From: Paenibacillus glucanolyticus NBRC 15330
GTDB taxonomy: Bacteria; Bacillota; Bacilli; Paenibacillales; Paenibacillaceae
Assembly: GCF_004000885.1 (NCBI RefSeq)
Contig: NZ_BIMC01000018.1
Location: 1 to 64,000 of the forward strand
Length of the DNA stretch: 64,000 nt
Direction: 5' to 3'
Positions 1 through 8,885 of the stretch are shown piece after piece; within the stretch, counting starts at the first letter, position 1; each line of letters starts with the position of its first letter. A program made the translations under genes and the position numbers. The notes beneath the pieces were generated by a model. The model did no database searches, had not been told where the DNA came from, and was given only the letters and a program-made list of their open reading frames with translations.

Positions 1-382
1 CTTCTTCGTTGTCGGTGTATATCATTCGCACCAGCAACTCTTATAATATATCACGTTTGTTCCGGTAATGCAAGAGGTTTTTTTAGAGAGTTTTTTAAGT
101 TCTTATAACTTCCTCTCAACCTCAGCGTCCCATCGCATTCTTTCATTTCGCGACTGGATTTATAATGTATCACATTATTCAATGTGATAGCAATACATAA
201 TTTCTTCCAAATTCTATTTGCCTTAGATTCTGCATTGAGGCTAGCATAACTAAACATTCGGAAGATTCATAGACATCCGAAACAAGCAAAACAAAGATGA
301 ATGAAAAGATACAGAAACATGGTCACAGCAAATAAGGAGGACCACCCATTGATCCCCCTTACTTCATTAACAACTTGAATTC
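1..382. other. Intergenic stretch without a recognisable gene
   Basis: This AT-rich stretch lies downstream of the minus-strand safA gene. The only open frames are short, have poor start contexts and resemble no family I know. No RNA gene or clear U-tract terminator was seen. An AAGGAGG-like string near 335-341 precedes a TTG, but the frame behind it closes after about ten codons. Confidence 0.4.
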
Positions 383-2077
383 TTACCCTTTGATCCAAGG
401 ATTTTGGCGCTTGCTTCTTGATGCAGGAGATTGTTTGCGCGATTTTTTTGCTGCTGTTCTTGTTTTATTAGCCTGTTGACGGTTTACTTTCGCTCTGGAT
501 TTTGCAGCCTCTTCGACACCCGTATCTCTTATCGGCAAATCATCATCAGCATTCTCAAGCTCATTACTGCCAGAAATGTTGCTCTGCTGTGTCTCAAAAG
601 GGCTAGGAGCAAACTGCTGCTCGTTTTGTCGTTCATTCCAGTTCTGCTCATATGGATTTGCAAATGAAGGATATGTGCCATGAGCTGCCGGGGAACCATA
701 TGCTCCTGCATTAAAATCCATTCCACCCTGCCATGGTTGATAAGGAACTCCAACGCCAGGTACGTGGTGACCGTGATGTTCATGTTGCGGGTACCCGTGA
801 TGAGGCATATTGTAGTACGGACTTATTTCTCCTCCATGGCACCCGCAAGGTGATGGAACATATCCGTAAGTCATTGCTGTATGATGATGCTCGGGATATG
901 GCTGGTAGTTGGAACCCATACCGCCCGTATATGATTCTGTAATCGAGAATTGTGAATATTCCAAACTCATCGGTTGTTCAGATACTCCCGGGTATCCAGC
1001 CGTCGCATTCCCCCAGCCCTCATTATAAGAGACTGGCATCACTTCCTGTGAAATCTGGTGAAACGGATGTACCGCTTTGCCAAAATCCGCGCCTTGCCAT
1101 TTTACAGGCTCATGATATCCCCATGGCCCTTCAGGAGAGACATATTGTGGCATCGTAAATGCTGGCGCATTTTTATGAGGGAATTCTGGACATGGATGTG
1201 GCATCATGTGAACTGGCATCTCCATAAATGGCGGGCACGGTTCCGCGATCGGATGAATCGGATGCGGCAGCGGCATGGTTTTGACAGGGAACGTATACTC
1301 AGGTTCAATGGGTTTATATGGCGGTATAAATTCTGGTTTGAATTCTGGTTTGAACTCAGGCATAACGACAGGCTTCTTAAATTCCGGCATCACTTCTGAT
1401 TTCTTAATCTCCGGCATGATTTCCGGCTTTTTAATTTCAGGCATGATTTCTGGTTTTTTGATCTCCGGCATAATGATCGGCTTTTTGACTTCCGGCATCA
1501 TTTCGGGTTTCTTAATTTCCGGTTCGATTTTCTTAGGTTCCTCTGGAAAAGGTGAAATCTCCGGCAGTTTTGGCAGAACCGGCGGTTCCGGTTCCTTCAC
1601 TTCAGGTACCGGCGGCTGCTCGATCGGCGCCGTTATTTCTTCCTTCACGCCCGTGTATTCCTTGCTGCCTGGTTTCTTCTTGCCAGGGGTCGATCCAGAG
1701 CTCATCGAAGTCCCCTCTTCTGCTCCTGTCTCCGTGTATACCCCTGATGACGGGATATTGACGACTTCTCCCACCAAAAGGGCATTCGGATTTTTAAGCT
1801 GCGGATTGGCATCAATGATTTCCTTCAAGGTAACTCCCCATGCCTTGGACAGCTTCCAGAGAGAATCTCCTTGCTTTACCGTATGCTTATGGATGATTGG
1901 CTGGCTGCCGCCAGGTACCGGAACAGGCTCTGTTGGTACTTTGATCTTGGTACCGACCTCGAGCTTATTCGGATCCACGAGCTGTGGATTGGCATCGATG
2001 ATTTTCGCTAATGGGACGTCATATTTTTTGGACAGCTCATATAGGGTGTCGCCTTCCTTGACGATGTGTATCTTCAC
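383..2077 (-). CDS. safA: SafA/ExsA-type spore coat morphogenetic protein with two LysM domains
   Basis: 564 residues from a GTG start with AGGAGG about ten bases upstream. Two LysM domains are visible, at about residues 2-48 and 64-110; they should bind cortex peptidoglycan. They are followed by a charged, proline-rich linker. Residues 188-249 hold nine-residue repeats of the type KKPEIMPEI. The C-terminal half is rich in His, Pro, Tyr, Gly and Met, as in coat proteins, and the tail is basic. In Bacillus, SafA/ExsA recruits inner coat proteins to the forespore under mother-cell control. The LysM spacing and the IIDANPQL motif fit this family closely; the low-complexity part can only be called by context. 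The gene is monocistronic as far as can be seen. Confidence 0.85.
   Translation of the reverse strand: MKIHIVKEGDTLYELSKKYDVPLAKIIDANPQLVDPNKLEVGTKIKVPTEPVPVPGGSQPIIHKHTVKQGDSLWKLSKAWGVTLKEIIDANPQLKNPNALLVGEVVNIPSSGVYTETGAEEGTSMSSGSTPGKKKPGSKEYTGVKEEITAPIEQPPVPEVKEPEPPVLPKLPEISPFPEEPKKIEPEIKKPEMMPEVKKPIIMPEIKKPEIMPEIKKPEIMPEIKKSEVMPEFKKPVVMPEFKPEFKPEFIPPYKPIEPEYTFPVKTMPLPHPIHPIAEPCPPFMEMPVHMMPHPCPEFPHKNAPAFTMPQYVSPEGPWGYHEPVKWQGADFGKAVHPFHQISQEVMPVSYNEGWGNATAGYPGVSEQPMSLEYSQFSITESYTGGMGSNYQPYPEHHHTAMTYGYVPSPCGCHGGEISPYYNMPHHGYPQHEHHGHHVPGVGVPYQPWQGGMDFNAGAYGSPAAHGTYPSFANPYEQNWNERQNEQQFAPSPFETQQSNISGSNELENADDDLPIRDTGVEEAAKSRAKVNRQQANKTRTAAKKSRKQSPASRSKRQNPWIKG
1331..1516 (-). repeat. In-frame 27-bp repeats inside safA
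   Basis: This part of safA encodes consecutive nine-residue units (KKPEMMPEV, KKPIIMPEI, KKPEIMPEI twice, KKSEVMPEF, KKPVVMPEF) and then decays into KPEF units. The DNA repeats correspondingly in 27-bp steps, so copy number could change without breaking the frame. Confidence 0.8.
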
Positions 2078-2176
2078 GCCGCTAAAACCTCCTACACTCT
2101 TCTAGGCGTCATGTAATTCGCCCGCTTTCGTTACTACATCCTATGCACGGAATAGGCGATTGACATCCCTCAAGAC

Positions 2177-2208
2177 AAAAAAAATCCTTCCATCGACATG
2201 AAAGGATT
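2177..2208 (-). terminator. Rho-independent terminator after ilvE
   Basis: Read on the minus strand, AATCCTT and AAGGATT form a stem with a 12-base loop, followed by a run of eight T. It lies about 35 bases past the ilvE stop and closes the pheB-to-ilvE operon. Confidence 0.8.
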
Positions 2209-2240
2209 GTTGAAGACACATAACGAGCTGTCCTATAAAA

Positions 2241-3125
2241 TTAAGATTCCCATACTTTATAACCGTCTTGATCTACAATTTTGCGGAATTCTTCGAGCAG
2301 CTTCAGAGTAACCGGGCCAGCCTGCCCTTTACCGATAATCCGACCGTCAATTTCGCGAGCGGCAATAACCTCGGCAGCGGTTCCTGTAAAGAATACCTCG
2401 TCTGCAATGTATACGTCGTGCATGCTAAAAGGCTCTTCCTTCAATTTAATGCCCAGTTGATCGCATAAATCGATAATTGCCTGACGCGTAATGCCTTCAA
2501 GTGCTCCCAGATAGCAGGGCGGTGTTGTGACCACTCCATTTTTGACGATGAAAATATTATCCCCGGAACCTTCGGTCACATATCCTTGCGCATTCATCAT
2601 GATCGCTTCATCCGCACCCGCAAAGTTCGATTGAATCTTCACAAGAATGTTGTTTAGATAGTTCAAGGACTTGATCTTGGGATTAAGCGCATCTGGAATG
2701 TTGCGGCGCTGAGCCACAGAAACGGCCTTCAAGCCGTTCAGATAAGCTTCCTCCGAGTAAATGGCGAGCTGCTCTACAATGATTAACACGGTTGGTTTAG
2801 GACAGCGCCGCGGATCCAGGCCCAGATTGCCAGCACCACGAGATACCACGAGACGAATATAGCCATTACGCATATCATTGCGTCGAATGGTTTCTGCCAT
2901 AGCCTCCAGCAGTTCATCAAATGCCAGTGGAATAACTAAATCGATGGACTTGGCGGAATCGTACAGCCGGTCCAAGTGTTCCTTGCACTTAAAGATGTTG
3001 CCGTTATATATCCGAATACCTTCGAATATACCGTCTCCGTACAGGAATCCATGATCAAAAACGGATACTTTAGCGTTCTCTTTGGTAACCAATTCTCCAT
3101 CTAAATAGATCCATTGCTCTGACAT
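2241..3125 (-). CDS. ilvE: Branched-chain amino acid aminotransferase
   Basis: 294-residue class IV PLP-dependent transaminase that interconverts branched-chain 2-oxoacids and Ile, Leu and Val with glutamate. The N-terminal strand YLDGELV and the FDHGFLYGDGIFEGIR block are characteristic. The PLP lysine should be K152 in KSLNYLNN, and the EGSGDNIF and TGTAAEV motifs line the cofactor site. The ATG follows the pheA stop directly, with GGAGG inside the end of pheA, so the two are translationally coupled. It ends an operon that makes threonine, the isoleucine precursor, and phenylalanine. A D-amino-acid transaminase is the main alternative in the fold, but the lysine context favours IlvE. Confidence 0.92.
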   Translation of the reverse strand: MSEQWIYLDGELVTKENAKVSVFDHGFLYGDGIFEGIRIYNGNIFKCKEHLDRLYDSAKSIDLVIPLAFDELLEAMAETIRRNDMRNGYIRLVVSRGAGNLGLDPRRCPKPTVLIIVEQLAIYSEEAYLNGLKAVSVAQRRNIPDALNPKIKSLNYLNNILVKIQSNFAGADEAIMMNAQGYVTEGSGDNIFIVKNGVVTTPPCYLGALEGITRQAIIDLCDQLGIKLKEEPFSMHDVYIADEVFFTGTAAEVIAAREIDGRIIGKGQAGPVTLKLLEEFRKIVDQDGYKVWES

Positions 3126-4013
3126 TTACTTAACCTCCATCTTCTCACGCTCGTACGCATAGCCCGGATAAGACCCCAGCACGCGAACCAAACATCCAAG
3201 CGCTTCAATCTCTCCCATTGCTGCGACCAACAGAACGGAATCGGTAGAAGCCATGACATCAATATAAAAATAGTAATTACCAAGCTTTTTCTTCGTAGGG
3301 CGGGACTCGATGCGGGACAAGTTCAAACGCCGCCATGCAAAAGCAGAAAGTACCTGATGCAGCGCACCCGGAACGTCTTCCGGCAGCGTAACCAGGATAC
3401 TGGTTTTGATATGCTCCGGCGAACGGTTAATTGAAATCGGATCACGACCGATCAATACGAATCGGGTGTAATTGTTATCATGATCGGTAATACGCTCGGC
3501 AAGCACGTTTAATCCGTGTGTTGCCGCACCCAGTGATGTTCCGATCGCGGCCCACCCCTGGCCTGGATTATCCTTTACGATTTTAACACCCTCCGAGGTG
3601 CTGCCTACTTGCTCCAGCTCCGCTTGAGGTGCAGCTTTTGCAAGAAACTGACGGCACTGCGCAGTCGCAACTTGATGGGACCAGATCTTTTTGATTTGAC
3701 TGTAATCCATCGTTCCGTCACTCGTAAGGAATTCCGAAGCATTTCCGATTAAATTTTGGATGGAAGGATATACCCACTCCACCTGCATCGGCAGGTCCAC
3801 CTCATTCACCAGCCAATCCATGTGAAGGCTTACCGATCCTTCAATGGTGTTCTCAATCGGGATAACGCTATAATCGCTCTTGCCTTCTACTGTAGACATA
3901 AATACATCAGAGATCAGTTTATAGTGCACAAACTCCACCGGCTCACCATTAAGGAGATAGCGTATCGCTTCATGAGATACCGATCCTGAGGGCAACAAGG
4001 CTATTTTTTTCAT
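3126..4013 (-). CDS. pheA: Prephenate dehydratase with ACT domain
   Basis: 295 residues. It converts prephenate to phenylpyruvate in phenylalanine synthesis. The catalytic part covers about residues 3-185 and holds the NNYTRF motif (Thr-Arg-Phe) typical of these enzymes, with the substrate-binding ENTIEGS block near residue 55. The C-terminal ACT domain contains ESRPTKKKLGNYYFYID, the phenylalanine-sensing ESRP motif, so feedback inhibition by Phe is expected. Its ATG overlaps the thrB stop in an ATGA. There is no chorismate mutase domain, as in Bacillus. Confidence 0.95.
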   Translation of the reverse strand: MKKIALLPSGSVSHEAIRYLLNGEPVEFVHYKLISDVFMSTVEGKSDYSVIPIENTIEGSVSLHMDWLVNEVDLPMQVEWVYPSIQNLIGNASEFLTSDGTMDYSQIKKIWSHQVATAQCRQFLAKAAPQAELEQVGSTSEGVKIVKDNPGQGWAAIGTSLGAATHGLNVLAERITDHDNNYTRFVLIGRDPISINRSPEHIKTSILVTLPEDVPGALHQVLSAFAWRRLNLSRIESRPTKKKLGNYYFYIDVMASTDSVLLVAAMGEIEALGCLVRVLGSYPGYAYEREKMEVK

Positions 4014-4981
4014 GAAGTAACTTCCCCTCTAATCATATCCAAAAAGGATTTGTTGTTTATATCATCCATCAGCAGAACACCTTCGGCAACTGGATTCAGC
4101 TGGTAACAAGCAGCCGAAATCCCTTCCGACTTCATCGTCTCCATCAGATACGTGCTCAGTTGTCCTTCTACTCGCGGATCTTTGCGGTCCACGAAAGCAA
4201 TCATAGTCGGACCCGCCCCGCTAAGCGCGATACCGAGTGCTCCCTGGTCAGGTGCTTCCGTCAAAATCCTGGACATCCCCGGTACGAGCGGTGCCCGGTA
4301 GGGCTGGTGGATACGGTCTTGCATTGCAGCACGAATCAAATCCAGTCTGCCTGCGCAAAGAGCTGCTGTCATTAAGGAGGACCGACTAATATTATATACA
4401 GCGTCGGCTAAACTGACCTGGGCAGGCAATGCTTCCCTTGCCTTGGATGTCGCCAACTCAAAATCGGGAATGACTACGAGCGTTCCGAGGTCCGCCGGAG
4501 GTTCAATGCGCATATAATCCGCATGAGCTCCATCCCATACCGCCGTAATAATTCCTCCAAATAAAGAAGCCCCCACATTATCTGGATGCTTCTCAAGATT
4601 CGTCGCCATATCAAAAAGCTTGGAATCCGGCAATGGTGAGCCGATCAGAGCGTTGGCAGCTGCTAATGCACCTACAATGGCTGAAGCGCTGCTGCCAAGA
4701 CCCCGGGTGAGCGGTATTTCAGAGTACATGGAAATTTCGAGTTCCGGGACAGATTGTCCCGCTTCCTCAAAAACCATCTGAGCCACCTTATAAATCAGGT
4801 TGCTCTTATCTGTCGGCAGACCGCCCATCTGATCACCATGAAGATGGAATCCGGTCTGCTCCGACGCTTTGATCTCGATCCATGAATAAAGAGACAATGC
4901 CATGCCGAGTGTATCGAATCCGGGTCCCAAATTCGCCGTACTGGCCGGAACCTTCACCCGGACTCCTTGGGACAAACTCAT
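4010..4981 (-). CDS. thrB: Homoserine kinase
   Basis: 323-residue GHMP-family kinase that phosphorylates L-homoserine to O-phosphohomoserine with ATP. The N-terminal PASTANLGPGFDTLGMAL block and the glycine/serine-rich ATP loop PLTRGLGSSASA are both present, and the C-terminal GLGIALSGAGPT-type motif appears as ALSGAGPTM. It overlaps thrC upstream and pheA downstream by ATGA junctions. The product is the substrate of the ThrC encoded just upstream. Confidence 0.95.
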   Translation of the reverse strand: MSLSQGVRVKVPASTANLGPGFDTLGMALSLYSWIEIKASEQTGFHLHGDQMGGLPTDKSNLIYKVAQMVFEEAGQSVPELEISMYSEIPLTRGLGSSASAIVGALAAANALIGSPLPDSKLFDMATNLEKHPDNVGASLFGGIITAVWDGAHADYMRIEPPADLGTLVVIPDFELATSKAREALPAQVSLADAVYNISRSSLMTAALCAGRLDLIRAAMQDRIHQPYRAPLVPGMSRILTEAPDQGALGIALSGAGPTMIAFVDRKDPRVEGQLSTYLMETMKSEGISAACYQLNPVAEGVLLMDDINNKSFLDMIRGEVTS

Positions 4982-6051
4982 ACCTGCGCAGCTCCTTCAA
5001 GCTGAGCAATAGCATCCATTACGGCAGATTCTGTATCCGACACAACGAGCGGTTCGGATTTCACTGTGGAGATCGCGATGTTGGGATCCTTCAGACCATG
5101 TCCTGTCAGAACACAGACAACGGACTCCCCGCCTTTAAAATATCCTTCACGCTTCATTTTATAGACACCTGCAATGGAAGCAGCAGATCCAGGCTCGGCA
5201 AAAATCCCTTCCCGCGATGCGATTTTACGATAAGCTTCCAAAATCTCCTCGTCCGTAACATAGTTAATCTGTCCGCCGGACTCCTCTGCAGCAGCAACCG
5301 CCGTTTTCCAGCTGGCTGGATTCCCGATGCGGATGGCAGTGGCCACTGTCTCCGGATTCGCGATAGGCTCCCCTTTGACGATAGCCATCGCGCCTTCCGC
5401 TTCAAACCCAAGCATTTTTGGAAGTGAGGACGATTTGCCTGCGGTGTGATACTCTTTAAATCCTTTCCAGTATGCGGAGATGTTCCCCGCATTGCCGACT
5501 GGAATCGCCAGTACATCCGGCGCTTTGCCCAGTTGGTCTACGACCTCGAATGCCGCAGTCTTCTGGCCTTCGATACGATACGGATTCACCGAGTTCACAA
5601 GCGTGATCGGATGCTTCGCAGTAATCTCGCGAACGATTTCCAGCGCACGGTCAAAGTTGCCATCAATGGCAATGACCTTCGCTCCGTAAATCATCGCCTG
5701 AGCAAGCTTACCCAAAGCAATATTATTGTTAGGAATAATGACGATGCAATTCAACCCTCCGCGGGCAGCATAAGCAGCCGCTGCTGCGGAAGTATTACCG
5801 GTAGAAGCGCACATAATTGTACGGCTTCCCTCTTCCATCGCTTTTGCTACGGCCATCACCATTCCACGGTCTTTAAAAGATCCCGTAGGATTAAGTCCTT
5901 CAAATTTGAAATGCAAATCAATCCCGAGCTCTTCCGATAAGTTAACGGCTTTGATCAGTGGCGTATTCCCTTCCTTGAGTGTAAGAAGCGGAGTACGCTC
6001 ATTCACCGGCAAATATTCTCTGTAGGTTTGAAGCAATCCTTCATACGGCAT
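4978..6051 (-). CDS. thrC: Threonine synthase
   Basis: 357-residue PLP enzyme that converts O-phosphohomoserine to threonine and phosphate. The PLP lysine is K60 in the NPTGSFKDRGM motif. CASTGNTSAAAAAYAARG binds the substrate phosphate and carboxylate, and a glycine-rich PVGNAGN phosphate cradle is also visible. Its length fits the short bacterial type. The stop overlaps the thrB start by four bases; a 57-base gap separates it from hom. Confidence 0.95.
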   Translation of the reverse strand: MPYEGLLQTYREYLPVNERTPLLTLKEGNTPLIKAVNLSEELGIDLHFKFEGLNPTGSFKDRGMVMAVAKAMEEGSRTIMCASTGNTSAAAAAYAARGGLNCIVIIPNNNIALGKLAQAMIYGAKVIAIDGNFDRALEIVREITAKHPITLVNSVNPYRIEGQKTAAFEVVDQLGKAPDVLAIPVGNAGNISAYWKGFKEYHTAGKSSSLPKMLGFEAEGAMAIVKGEPIANPETVATAIRIGNPASWKTAVAAAEESGGQINYVTDEEILEAYRKIASREGIFAEPGSAASIAGVYKMKREGYFKGGESVVCVLTGHGLKDPNIAISTVKSEPLVVSDTESAVMDAIAQLEGAAQV

Positions 6052-6108
6052 CTCTCTTGTTCTCCTTTTCTTGTGAAAAAATTATATAGGGTTCATGCTT
6101 TGAATCGC

Positions 6109-7395
6109 TTATCCTTCAACACGATAAACACTTTTAATTCGGCGGATGACATCCAAGCCTTCGAAATGATTCAGTACCTTATCCATGTTGGCTTTGCTTG
6201 CGTTATGGGTGACGATGATAATCTCAGCATCCGGGTTATGCTCATTCGGCTGCTGGACAACGGACTCCAAGCTGACATCATGCTGGGCAAACACCTGCGT
6301 AATTTGGGCAAGCACGCCCGCTTTATCATCCACATGAAGCAGAATGAAATTTTTGTACACGATCTGCTCATCGGTTTTGAGTTTCTTCAGTTTATAAGGG
6401 ACGATGGCTTTCAAACCGTTAACGCCCAGCTTCAGATTCTTAATGATGGCTACCAGGTCTGCCACTACGGATGTTGCCGTTGGCATCTCGCCGGCACCGG
6501 CTCCATAAAACATCGTTTCGCCAACTGCTTCTCCGTACACGTAAACGGCGTTAAATACGCCGTTCACTGCTGCGATGGGATGTCCTTTGCGAACCATCGT
6601 CGGCTGAACGCTGATGCTGAACTCATCGTCCTGCCGCTCTGCAATTCCCAGAAGTTTCATCTCGTAACCCAAGCGCTTGGCATACGCAATATCGTCCTTT
6701 GTCACTTGCGAGATTCCCTTGACAGATACATCCTGCAGCTCCACATTCGTACGGAAGCCGAGGGTACCGAGTATCGCCATCTTGCGTGCCGCGTCCAAGC
6801 CTTCCACATCGGAAGTCGGATCAGCCTCTGCATATCCAAGCTGCTGGGCCTCCGCCAAAACATCCTCGTAAGAGGCGCCCTCCTGGCTCATTTTGGTCAG
6901 AATAAAGTTGGTTGTGCCGTTCACAATCCCCATAATTTTCATGATACGGTCGGATGAGAATCCTTCAATCAGCGTCCGGATAATCGGAATGCCGCCAGCT
7001 ACACTGGCTTCGTAGAACACATCACACTGCTTCTCTTGAGCTTTTGCCAAAATTTCGGCACCGTGCAAGGCCATCAGATCCTTGTTAGCTGTTACGATAT
7101 GTTTACCCCGATCAAGCGCTTCGAGGATATAAGACTTCGTCTGCTCGATTCCGCCCATCACTTCCACAATGACATCGATCTCGGGATCGCGGATGACTTC
7201 CCATGGATCTTCGGTTAGCTTAGTCTGATCCACGCTGACGCTGCGGTATTTCTCCAGATGTTTTACTGCAATACGCTCTATCGTAATCGGCGAACCGACC
7301 TGACTGCTCAAATCCTCCTGATGCCCCTCTACGATGCGGACTACCCCTGTCCCTACGGTTCCTAATCCCAAAAGCCCTACTCTGACCGGTTTCAT
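6109..7395 (-). CDS. hom: Homoserine dehydrogenase with C-terminal ACT domain
   Basis: 428 residues. It reduces aspartate semialdehyde to homoserine with NAD(P)H. The Rossmann loop GLLGLGTVGTGV is at residues 8-19. ANKDLMALHG carries the catalytic lysine, and GIVNGTTNFIL and SDVEGLDAARK are standard family blocks. The last 75 residues form an ACT domain, consistent with threonine feedback control. AGGAGG lies 11 bases before the ATG. It sits 54 bases after pheB and should be on the same transcript. Confidence 0.95.
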   Translation of the reverse strand: MKPVRVGLLGLGTVGTGVVRIVEGHQEDLSSQVGSPITIERIAVKHLEKYRSVSVDQTKLTEDPWEVIRDPEIDVIVEVMGGIEQTKSYILEALDRGKHIVTANKDLMALHGAEILAKAQEKQCDVFYEASVAGGIPIIRTLIEGFSSDRIMKIMGIVNGTTNFILTKMSQEGASYEDVLAEAQQLGYAEADPTSDVEGLDAARKMAILGTLGFRTNVELQDVSVKGISQVTKDDIAYAKRLGYEMKLLGIAERQDDEFSISVQPTMVRKGHPIAAVNGVFNAVYVYGEAVGETMFYGAGAGEMPTATSVVADLVAIIKNLKLGVNGLKAIVPYKLKKLKTDEQIVYKNFILLHVDDKAGVLAQITQVFAQHDVSLESVVQQPNEHNPDAEIIIVTHNASKANMDKVLNHFEGLDVIRRIKSVYRVEG

Positions 7396-7449
7396 TAATA
7401 CACTACCTCCTGTATCCCATCACATAGATATCTATTTATTTGTCATATC

Positions 7450-7887
7450 TTACCCTTGCCCAATCATCTGGACCCTTCTTACCCCGGCTATTCGCCTCAA
7501 ACCGTCGAGCAGATCATCCAGCTCCTCATTAAGCCGGGAAACCTCAACGGAAATCACAACATTTGCGATCCCTTGCAGCGGAATGCTCTGATGAATGGTA
7601 AGCACATTCCCGCCTTCACCCGCAACCAGCCCAAGCACCTCGGACAGCATCCCGGAGCGATGTTCCATATCGATAGAAATCGTTACGATTTCATCACGTT
7701 CCAGTTGATTGATTGGATGAATGCCATCTTTGTACTTATAAAAAGCACTCCGGCTAAGCCCAACCTGCTCAACGGCTTCATGAACCGTCCTAACGTCTCC
7801 CGACGCCAGCAATTTTTTCACTTGCATTGTTTTAACTACAGCTTCGGGAAGGATGTCTTCCCGGACCAGATAGTAGCGTTCCTTCAC
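7450..7887 (-). CDS. pheB: ACT domain protein PheB
   Basis: 145 residues from a GTG start with AGGAGAGG upstream. The N-terminal half has a short helix-turn-helix-like segment (VHEAVEQVGLSRSAFYKYK), and about residues 70-145 form an ACT domain. It matches the PheB/YszB family, encoded next to pheA in Bacillus and probably an amino-acid sensor; its exact role is not established. It is the first gene of the hom-thrCB-pheA-ilvE operon, and a good promoter lies just upstream. Confidence 0.88.
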   Translation of the reverse strand: MKERYYLVREDILPEAVVKTMQVKKLLASGDVRTVHEAVEQVGLSRSAFYKYKDGIHPINQLERDEIVTISIDMEHRSGMLSEVLGLVAGEGGNVLTIHQSIPLQGIANVVISVEVSRLNEELDDLLDGLRRIAGVRRVQMIGQG

Positions 7888-7929
7888 AAACGTCCTCTCC
7901 TCAAAGACTACTGTATTCGTATAGTGGAC

Positions 7930-7958
7930 ATTATACTGGATATACCAAGTAAGGGCAA
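7930..7958 (-). promoter_or_regulatory. Sigma-A-type promoter of the pheB operon
   Basis: On the minus strand TTGCCC and a perfect TATAAT are separated by 17 bases. The predicted start near 7922 gives a leader of about 35 bases before pheB. The operon therefore starts here rather than reading through from the genes at 8.1-13.4 kb, which have their own terminator. Confidence 0.65.
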
Positions 7959-8077
7959 TACATAAGTGTCCATTTTTTAGAGATTACGATATTATTATGT
8001 CAACTCTATAGCCTATACTATATCGCAATTCCTATTGGAACTCATCGTAATTAACGTCAAAATTGTAAATGTAGCGT

Positions 8078-8110
8078 AAGAAAAAGCAGCCTCCGATACT
8101 CGAAGACTGC
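8078..8110 (-). terminator. Terminator of the SPFH/zinc-ribbon operon
   Basis: An 11-base-pair stem (8086-8096 with 8100-8110, two G-U pairs) closes a three-base loop and is followed on the minus strand by TTTTTCTT. It lies 16 bases past the last gene of the cluster. Confidence 0.85.
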
Positions 8111-8125
8111 CGATTTCTCTACCAG

Positions 8126-8851
8126 CTATGTATAGGTCAGGGGCAAACCACAATATTCACATGGAAGAGATTCCAGTGGATTTAACATAACTTTATTTCC
8201 GCAGCCGATGCACTCATGACTTTTTGGACCCGGTGGGACCGTTGTTTCAAGTGGTGTTTCATCTGTATTATGGACCAGATTATGAGTACTTTCCATGCCG
8301 GGTTTATCCGAATGCTGGTTATAGGCGTTCAACCGCACCCTCCCCTCTTTTATAATGCCGTTAGGAAAGAGTTTGTGATTGAGTAAATACTGCAAATCTT
8401 TCAGTACTGCGGATAGAGGTTGATGAACATGCAATGCAATGTCTTCAATACTGTGGAGGCCGTTTGATACCAAAGATTCATACTCTTTCGCGAGTGTATA
8501 AAATCTCTTGTTTGCTCTTAATCTTAGTCCATATAGGACAGCAACGATTAATATACCAATAATACCTACCGCTAAAGCCAATCCCATAGCTTTATTAGCC
8601 CGTTGTGAAGGCTCGAACTCACTGTATGGAACAAAAAAGTAATACATTACAATAAAGATGTAACCACCGATAAGACAATTGGTTAATTGATAGTAGCTAT
8701 AACCCTTCCTATAGTTAAGATGAGTTGAGCTGATAAATTTCCATAGTACCGGCAATAAAATGACCGGAAACAATATAAAACTCCCTAATAAGATTAAAGC
8801 ATCCCAACCGGTTGGTTGGGGTTCGTACTGTTGAGTTTCACTCACTTTCAA
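8126..8851 (-). CDS. Membrane protein with C-terminal zinc ribbon, paralogue 1
   Basis: 241 residues from a TTG start eight bases after GGAGG. Three hydrophobic segments lie at about 18-40, 55-75 and 88-110. Between the first two is a conserved HLNYRKG stretch. Residues 130-175 (SIEDIALHVHQPLSAVLKDLQ, then LFPNGIIKEG) look like a small helix-turn-helix or winged-helix fold. The C-terminus carries a Cys-4 ribbon, CIGCG followed 15 residues later by CEYCG. The same order recurs in the next three upstream genes, so this is a tandem-duplicated family. Function is unknown. Bacillus YdjG-type zinc-ribbon membrane proteins of the envelope-stress pspA operon are the nearest idea I have, but that is only a resemblance. 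Confidence 0.75.
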   Translation of the reverse strand: MKVSETQQYEPQPTGWDALILLGSFILFPVILLPVLWKFISSTHLNYRKGYSYYQLTNCLIGGYIFIVMYYFFVPYSEFEPSQRANKAMGLALAVGIIGILIVAVLYGLRLRANKRFYTLAKEYESLVSNGLHSIEDIALHVHQPLSAVLKDLQYLLNHKLFPNGIIKEGRVRLNAYNQHSDKPGMESTHNLVHNTDETPLETTVPPGPKSHECIGCGNKVMLNPLESLPCEYCGLPLTYT

Positions 8852-8885
8852 TCCTCACTCCTCCAAAGTGTTTGAGGTAGCATCC

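Noticed and set aside
1275..2105. A 276-codon plus-strand open frame rich in Gly-Phe-Leu-Ile-Ser-Gly repeats
   Set aside because: It mirrors the repetitive part of safA on the other strand; its repeat pattern is the complement of the coding repeats and it has no ribosome binding site.
6028..6957. A 309-codon plus-strand open frame opposite hom
   Set aside because: Antisense shadow of a well-identified gene; composition is rich in Cys and His without a pattern.
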